Source: DSAD01 sp036825155
Lineage (GTDB): Bacteria > Desulfobacterota > Desulfomonilia > UBA1062
Assembly: GCA_036825155.1 (NCBI GenBank)
Contig: DAISYU010000005.1
Coordinates: 1 to 64,000, forward strand
Direction of reading: 5' to 3'
Length of the DNA stretch: 64,000 nt
Shown here: in pieces, positions 60,505 to 64,000 of the stretch
How positions within the stretch are numbered: position 1 is the stretch's first letter
Layout: the number at the start of each line of letters is the position of its first letter
Made by a program: the position numbers and the translations under genes
The notes under the pieces: model-generated
Database searches by the model: none
What the model was told of the DNA's origin: nothing
What the model saw: only the letters and a program-made list of their open reading frames with translations

Positions 60505-61980
60505 ATGGCCGCACAGAGACTTGTGGTGGTATCAAACCGGCTGCCTGTTGTTCTGACAAAAACAGGCACCGACACGTGGAGTATCCGTCCGGGGTCAGGG
60601 GGGCTTGTGACGGCTATGGGGCCTGTCCTGCGTGACCGTGGAGGTCTGTGGATCGGCTGGCCGGGTTTAACCTCGGAAGATTGTCCTGATAATCAGTCCC
60701 TGAATGAACTGATTGCACAAGGGGCAAGCCATAGCGGCTACGCACTTAAATATGTCTATCTGGACAGAGAGGAGATCGGCAAGTACTACTACGGGTTTTC
60801 CAATGAGATACTCTGGCCCCTGTTTCACGACCTCTTCCCTCAGTGCAATTTCGACCCCGCATACTGGGAAGCATATCAGCGGGTGAACAACAAGTTTGCC
60901 AGCTTCGTCATCGACAACACCGAAGATGATGATTATGTATGGGTCAATGATTACCAACTTATCCTGGTGGCCCGGGAAATGAAACGGATCGGCCGCAGAC
61001 GGCATATCGGCTTCTTTCTCCACATCCCGTTCCCGCCTCTGGATATATTTCTCAAACTGCCGTGGCGGTTCGAGATCCTGGAGGCACTGCTTGAGTATGA
61101 CCTCATCGGTTTCCAGACGGTTCGTGACCGGAGAAATTTTATCGGGTGCGTGAGGGCACTTCTCGGATATAAGGTAACCGGTAGAGGCCAGGTCAGTTCC
61201 ATCATGATCGATGAGCGCAGGGTTCACGTGGGAGCCTTCCCTATAAGCATCGATTTTAAAGAGTTTTCTGATTTCGCCAAAACCCAGGAAGTCTCGGACC
61301 AGGCATGGATAATCCATGCAAATCTGCCGAGGAGACAGCTCATCTTAGGGGTGGACCGTCTCGACTACACAAAGGGTATACCCCACAGGCTGCTGGCCTT
61401 CGACAATGCCCTGTCCCGCTACCCTGACATGCGTCGCAAGGTCACCTTTATTCAGGTTGTGGTACCCAGCCGGAGGGACGTGGAAGAATACGAGAAACTC
61501 AAACAGGAGATCGAGGGCCTTGTGGGAGAGATCAACGGGCGATACACGGAGGTGGGCTGGACCCCTGTGCACTACATATTCCGTGCATTGCCCCGTAAAG
61601 AGCTGGTTGCCTACTACCGAACGTGCGAGATTGCGCTGATCACCCCGCTCAAAGACGGGATGAACCTGGTTGCAAAAGAATACTGCGCAAGCTCTATTGA
61701 AGAAAAAGGTGTGCTGATTCTCAGTGAGTTTGCAGGGGCGGCTGCGCAGCTGTATACCGGAGCACTCCTGGTCAATCCCTATGACCGACAGGGGGTTGCG
61801 GATGCAATTTACCAGGCCTTCACCATGAATCAGGAAGACAGGCAGCAAAGGATGTGCCGGCTCAGGGCTTTGATACAGAGATACGATATCATCTATTGGG
61901 TCAATTCATTCCTCAGGGCAGGGATTGCAAAAAACCTGGATGATTTTCCCCAGATGGAATTTTTTGTCCCTAAACAGTGA
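60505..61980 (+). CDS. otsA: Trehalose-6-phosphate synthase OtsA (GT20)
   Basis: A protein of about 491 residues. RLVVVSNRLPVV, GGLVTAMGPVLRDRGGLWIGWPG, VWVNDYQLILV, FLHIPFPP, LGVDRLDYTKGIPHRL and PLKDGMNLVAKEY are the GT20 signatures. It joins UDP-glucose (or ADP-glucose) and glucose 6-phosphate. ATG 60505 is set by GAGGAG. The related glucosylglycerol-phosphate synthases share these motifs and are not strictly excluded, but the adjacent otsB supports trehalose. Confidence 0.92.
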   Translation: MAAQRLVVVSNRLPVVLTKTGTDTWSIRPGSGGLVTAMGPVLRDRGGLWIGWPGLTSEDCPDNQSLNELIAQGASHSGYALKYVYLDREEIGKYYYGFSNEILWPLFHDLFPQCNFDPAYWEAYQRVNNKFASFVIDNTEDDDYVWVNDYQLILVAREMKRIGRRRHIGFFLHIPFPPLDIFLKLPWRFEILEALLEYDLIGFQTVRDRRNFIGCVRALLGYKVTGRGQVSSIMIDERRVHVGAFPISIDFKEFSDFAKTQEVSDQAWIIHANLPRRQLILGVDRLDYTKGIPHRLLAFDNALSRYPDMRRKVTFIQVVVPSRRDVEEYEKLKQEIEGLVGEINGRYTEVGWTPVHYIFRALPRKELVAYYRTCEIALITPLKDGMNLVAKEYCASSIEEKGVLILSEFAGAAAQLYTGALLVNPYDRQGVADAIYQAFTMNQEDRQQRMCRLRALIQRYDIIYWVNSFLRAGIAKNLDDFPQMEFFVPKQ

Positions 61981-62202
61981 GGTGTTCTCACCGGTCTCTT
62001 TGCTCTCGGTGACAGCGGGACGGAGCGTGGCAGCAGTGGTGCATGCATCGTGGGAAAATGCAAATAGATGAGTAAAATTAATTGATTGTGAGGATTGGCC
62101 TTAAAGATGAAATCACTTGAGAAATGATGATTTTTTCATTAATGTGGATGATACAACAACCCGATGACGGATACCTGAGTACAGCAGAAAAAGAGGTGAA
62201 CC

Positions 62203-63198
62203 ATGAAAAAGTCACACATCTTTTTATCCATAGCGGTCATGTTTCTTCTTGCATTGCTTACTGCCTGCGGAACGGAAACGGACGACTACACGGGCTCGCC
62301 CTTGAGCACCTTCAGTGATGAAGTGAAAGTGTGCACGCCTTTCCTTGAGGGAAGCGGGCAGGATCTCGGGGACATATCTCTGGATGAATGGTCAGCGTGG
62401 GATCCCCAGGTGGATCGCAGTGCTCTCGGAAAACTGTTCAATACCGAGATCGGCCAGGACGAGTGTATCTACACGCAGATCGAAGTCCTTGACAGCCTCA
62501 TTGCAAAGGTCAATGAATTCCTTGAATACTGGGGAGAAGACGGCACCTACACCATCGGTGACATGTCGGCGACTATCGATAATGATACCAGTTCGGTCTA
62601 CGTCCCCTATTTGAGGACCTTCTTTGCCGAGCTCATCTCTGTACCGGTGGACAGGGAGATCACCCTGACAGATTCAGGTGATGATCTGACCCTTCACATG
62701 GCGTTTTTGATCGATGGTACTGCCGAATATATCGTAACTCAATACACCATCGGCACTACCCAGGCCGGAGTATACTATACGGAACGGGACGGTGACGAGC
62801 TCAGGATATGGCATGCGAGTGTCAGGACCAGGAAGGTTCAGTTCACCTGGGAAGGACATGCCGGCGATCAGTGGTTCACCATCACCCAGTGCAGTGATGT
62901 CACCGGGAACTGGGAAGTCATGGGCGGCGGCAGCGTTGAGGTCAGTACCGATGAAATGGCCTTTATGGCCCGCAATCAGTATACGGGTGGTTCAGCAGAC
63001 GAGTACTACGTGACCCTGACCCGGGCGGAACTCGAGAGCGGGACCGAACCGACAGGCGGTATCATTGATGCAGGGACTACTGAACCGAACGGGAGCGGCG
63101 TGCTGGCCTATATTACCGAGGGAGAGCCCGAATGTTTCGGCTTTCTCGGTGTCGGTGCCTATCCGAGTGATGTAGGTGTCCTCGCCTGGGGCCAATGA
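62203..63198 (+). CDS. Hypothetical lipoprotein
   Basis: A 331-residue predicted lipoprotein with a signal peptide and lipobox LTACGTE (Cys23). The mature part is acidic, beta-rich and aromatic (DELRIWHASVRTRKVQFTW, DEYYVTLTRAELESG). It ends VGVLAWGQ without a membrane anchor. No family recognised. It is flanked by 222 bp upstream (no clear promoter) and a hairpin downstream. Confidence 0.7.
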   Translation: MKKSHIFLSIAVMFLLALLTACGTETDDYTGSPLSTFSDEVKVCTPFLEGSGQDLGDISLDEWSAWDPQVDRSALGKLFNTEIGQDECIYTQIEVLDSLIAKVNEFLEYWGEDGTYTIGDMSATIDNDTSSVYVPYLRTFFAELISVPVDREITLTDSGDDLTLHMAFLIDGTAEYIVTQYTIGTTQAGVYYTERDGDELRIWHASVRTRKVQFTWEGHAGDQWFTITQCSDVTGNWEVMGGGSVEVSTDEMAFMARNQYTGGSADEYYVTLTRAELESGTEPTGGIIDAGTTEPNGSGVLAYITEGEPECFGFLGVGAYPSDVGVLAWGQ

Positions 63199-63224
63199 GT
63201 ATTCAGTGAGGTGATTGAGCATTG

Positions 63225-63258
63225 TCATCCCTTCGTGCGGTGGATCCGAAAGGGATGA
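63225..63258 (+). terminator. Possible terminator hairpin after the lipoprotein gene
   Basis: TCATCCCTT (63225-63233) pairs with AAGGGATGA (63250-63258), extended by a CG pair with one bulge. It lies 27 bp after the stop. No T-tract follows, so it may be only a mRNA-end hairpin. Confidence 0.4.
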
Positions 63259-63378
63259 TTAGGTATTTCCTGGTGGCTGATCAGTAGTGGCGGCGTAGTT
63301 CCCCTATCTGTTTTATCAATAGTGCATGTTTTCAGAAAAAGGTAAGGGTTTGTTGTTATCTTCACAGATGATGTATGA

Positions 63379-63384
63379 TATAAT
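63379..63384 (+). promoter_or_regulatory. Possible -10 box of the MoxR-type gene
   Basis: TATAAT lies about 33 bases before the gene start; a weak -35 (TTATCT) is 17 bases upstream. Only the -10 is convincing. Confidence 0.35.
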
Positions 63385-63416
63385 TATATAATCACAACTG
63401 AGAGAGGTTGTTTACT

Positions 63417-64000
63417 ATGAAGTACATGAGTGTGGCTGATGTAGAGGAGAAACTGGAACAGGCGGATTATATCACATCACGGGAAATCGCAACGGTGGTT
63501 TTCCTTGCTTCGGTAACGAAGAAACCCATCCTGGTGGAGGGGCCTGCTGGTGTCGGCAAGACAGAGCTGGCAAAGGCAGTAGCCAGGTCGCTGTCTCTGG
63601 AGCTCATCCGTCTCCAGTGCTATGAGGGCCTTGACGAATCAAAGGCGCTGTACGAGTGGGAGTATGCAAAGCAGCTCCTGTACACGCAGATGGTCAAGGA
63701 AAAGATCAGTGATGTCATTGCAGGTGCACGTTCGCTGGGTGACGCAGTGGAGAAGATTGCCTCGCAGGAAGACGCCTTTTTCTCCGAGCGGTTCATACAG
63801 CCCCGGCCGCTTCTCCAGGCCATCTCATCGGATGAGACGGTGGTTCTGCTGATCGACGAGGTGGACAAATCCGACCCCGAATTCGAGGCCTTTCTCCTGG
63901 AACTCTTAAGTGATTTTCAGGTATCCATACCGGAACTCGGCACAAAGAAGGCAAAGAATATCCCGTTTGTTGTGCTCACCTCCAACAATTACCGGGATAT
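63417..64000 (+). CDS. MoxR/CoxD-type AAA+ ATPase (partial, runs off the window)
   Basis: The first 194 residues of an AAA+ ATPase. ATG 63417, with AGAGAGG upstream, gives MKYMSVADVEEKLEQADYIT. Walker A is EGPAGVGKTEL and Walker B is VVLLIDEVDKSDPEFE, with sensor motif VVLTSNN. This layout is that of MoxR-type chaperone ATPases, which usually work with a von Willebrand factor A protein on metalloenzyme activation; CoxD of the CO dehydrogenase locus is one example. The partner gene would lie beyond the window. Confidence 0.85.
   Translation, partial: MKYMSVADVEEKLEQADYITSREIATVVFLASVTKKPILVEGPAGVGKTELAKAVARSLSLELIRLQCYEGLDESKALYEWEYAKQLLYTQMVKEKISDVIAGARSLGDAVEKIASQEDAFFSERFIQPRPLLQAISSDETVVLLIDEVDKSDPEFEAFLLELLSDFQVSIPELGTKKAKNIPFVVLTSNNYRD

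Overview
The window is a bacterial chromosome segment of roughly 50% GC with one AT-rich island at its left end. Gene content points to a Gram-negative, motile, anaerobic bacterium, most likely a Desulfobacterota (deltaproteobacterial) lineage with fermentative or syntrophic habits. The evidence is a four-subunit 2-oxoacid:ferredoxin oxidoreductase joined to NADH-dehydrogenase-like flavin/FeS subunits, flagellar genes under sigma-54 control, three NtrC-type activators, an RfaE2-type heptose enzyme (LPS), outer-membrane proteins and an exosortase-type exopolysaccharide export locus. No rRNA, tRNA, CRISPR array or intact insertion sequence was recognised.

Layout. 1-2295: AT-rich island with one predicted membrane protein followed by a textbook integron attC site, set between two inverted copies of a roughly 90-bp repeat. 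2296-8951 (minus): flagellar basal-body/export operon flgB-flgC-fliE-fliF-fliG-fliH-fliI-fliJ-motE-like, preceded by a sigma-54 promoter. 9008-14571 (minus): two sigma-54 activators around a large TPR protein. 14672-17304 (minus): IHF-beta-like protein, 23S rRNA pseudouridine synthase, zinc-ribbon protein, SfsA. 17497-20403 (plus): M50 protease, trpS, scpA, scpB. 20659-31698: signalling and housekeeping genes on both strands (PilZ-methyltransferase, hybrid kinase, MogA, EF-G-like GTPase, HolB, Smr protein, LysR, MscS), with a predicted small RNA or attenuator leader divergent from the LysR gene.

31894-37948 (plus): PorG-D-A-B followed directly by NuoE-, NuoF- and NuoG-like subunits, which together look like one 2-oxoacid-to-NAD(P) electron-transfer unit. 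38511-39980: ffh. 40009-49135 (plus): histidine kinase, sigma-54 response regulator, then Wza-like exporter, outer-membrane protein, Wzz-like chain-length protein, AAA ATPase fused to LysM and SPOR domains, and a BY-kinase. This is an XrtA/PEP-CTERM-type polysaccharide export set, but no exosortase is present in the window. 49259-52111: comF, an unrecognised gene, and a fusion of a DUF2520 dehydrogenase-like protein with RfaE2. 52108-54117 (minus): lipoprotein and outer-membrane barrel. 54497-57507: polyprenyl diphosphate synthase, CbpA-like DnaJ protein and two tandem ComEA-like proteins. 57789-61980 (plus): DUF5752-TreT-OtsB-OtsA trehalose cluster. 62203-63198: lipoprotein. 63417-64000: MoxR-type ATPase cut by the window end.

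The parts most worth a second look are the attC-bearing cassette, the Por/NuoEFG-like cluster, the divergent small-RNA/attenuator candidate beside the LysR gene, the DUF2520-RfaE2 fusion, and the EPS locus with its LysM/SPOR-fused ATPase. All functional calls rest on motifs read by eye; no database search was run.
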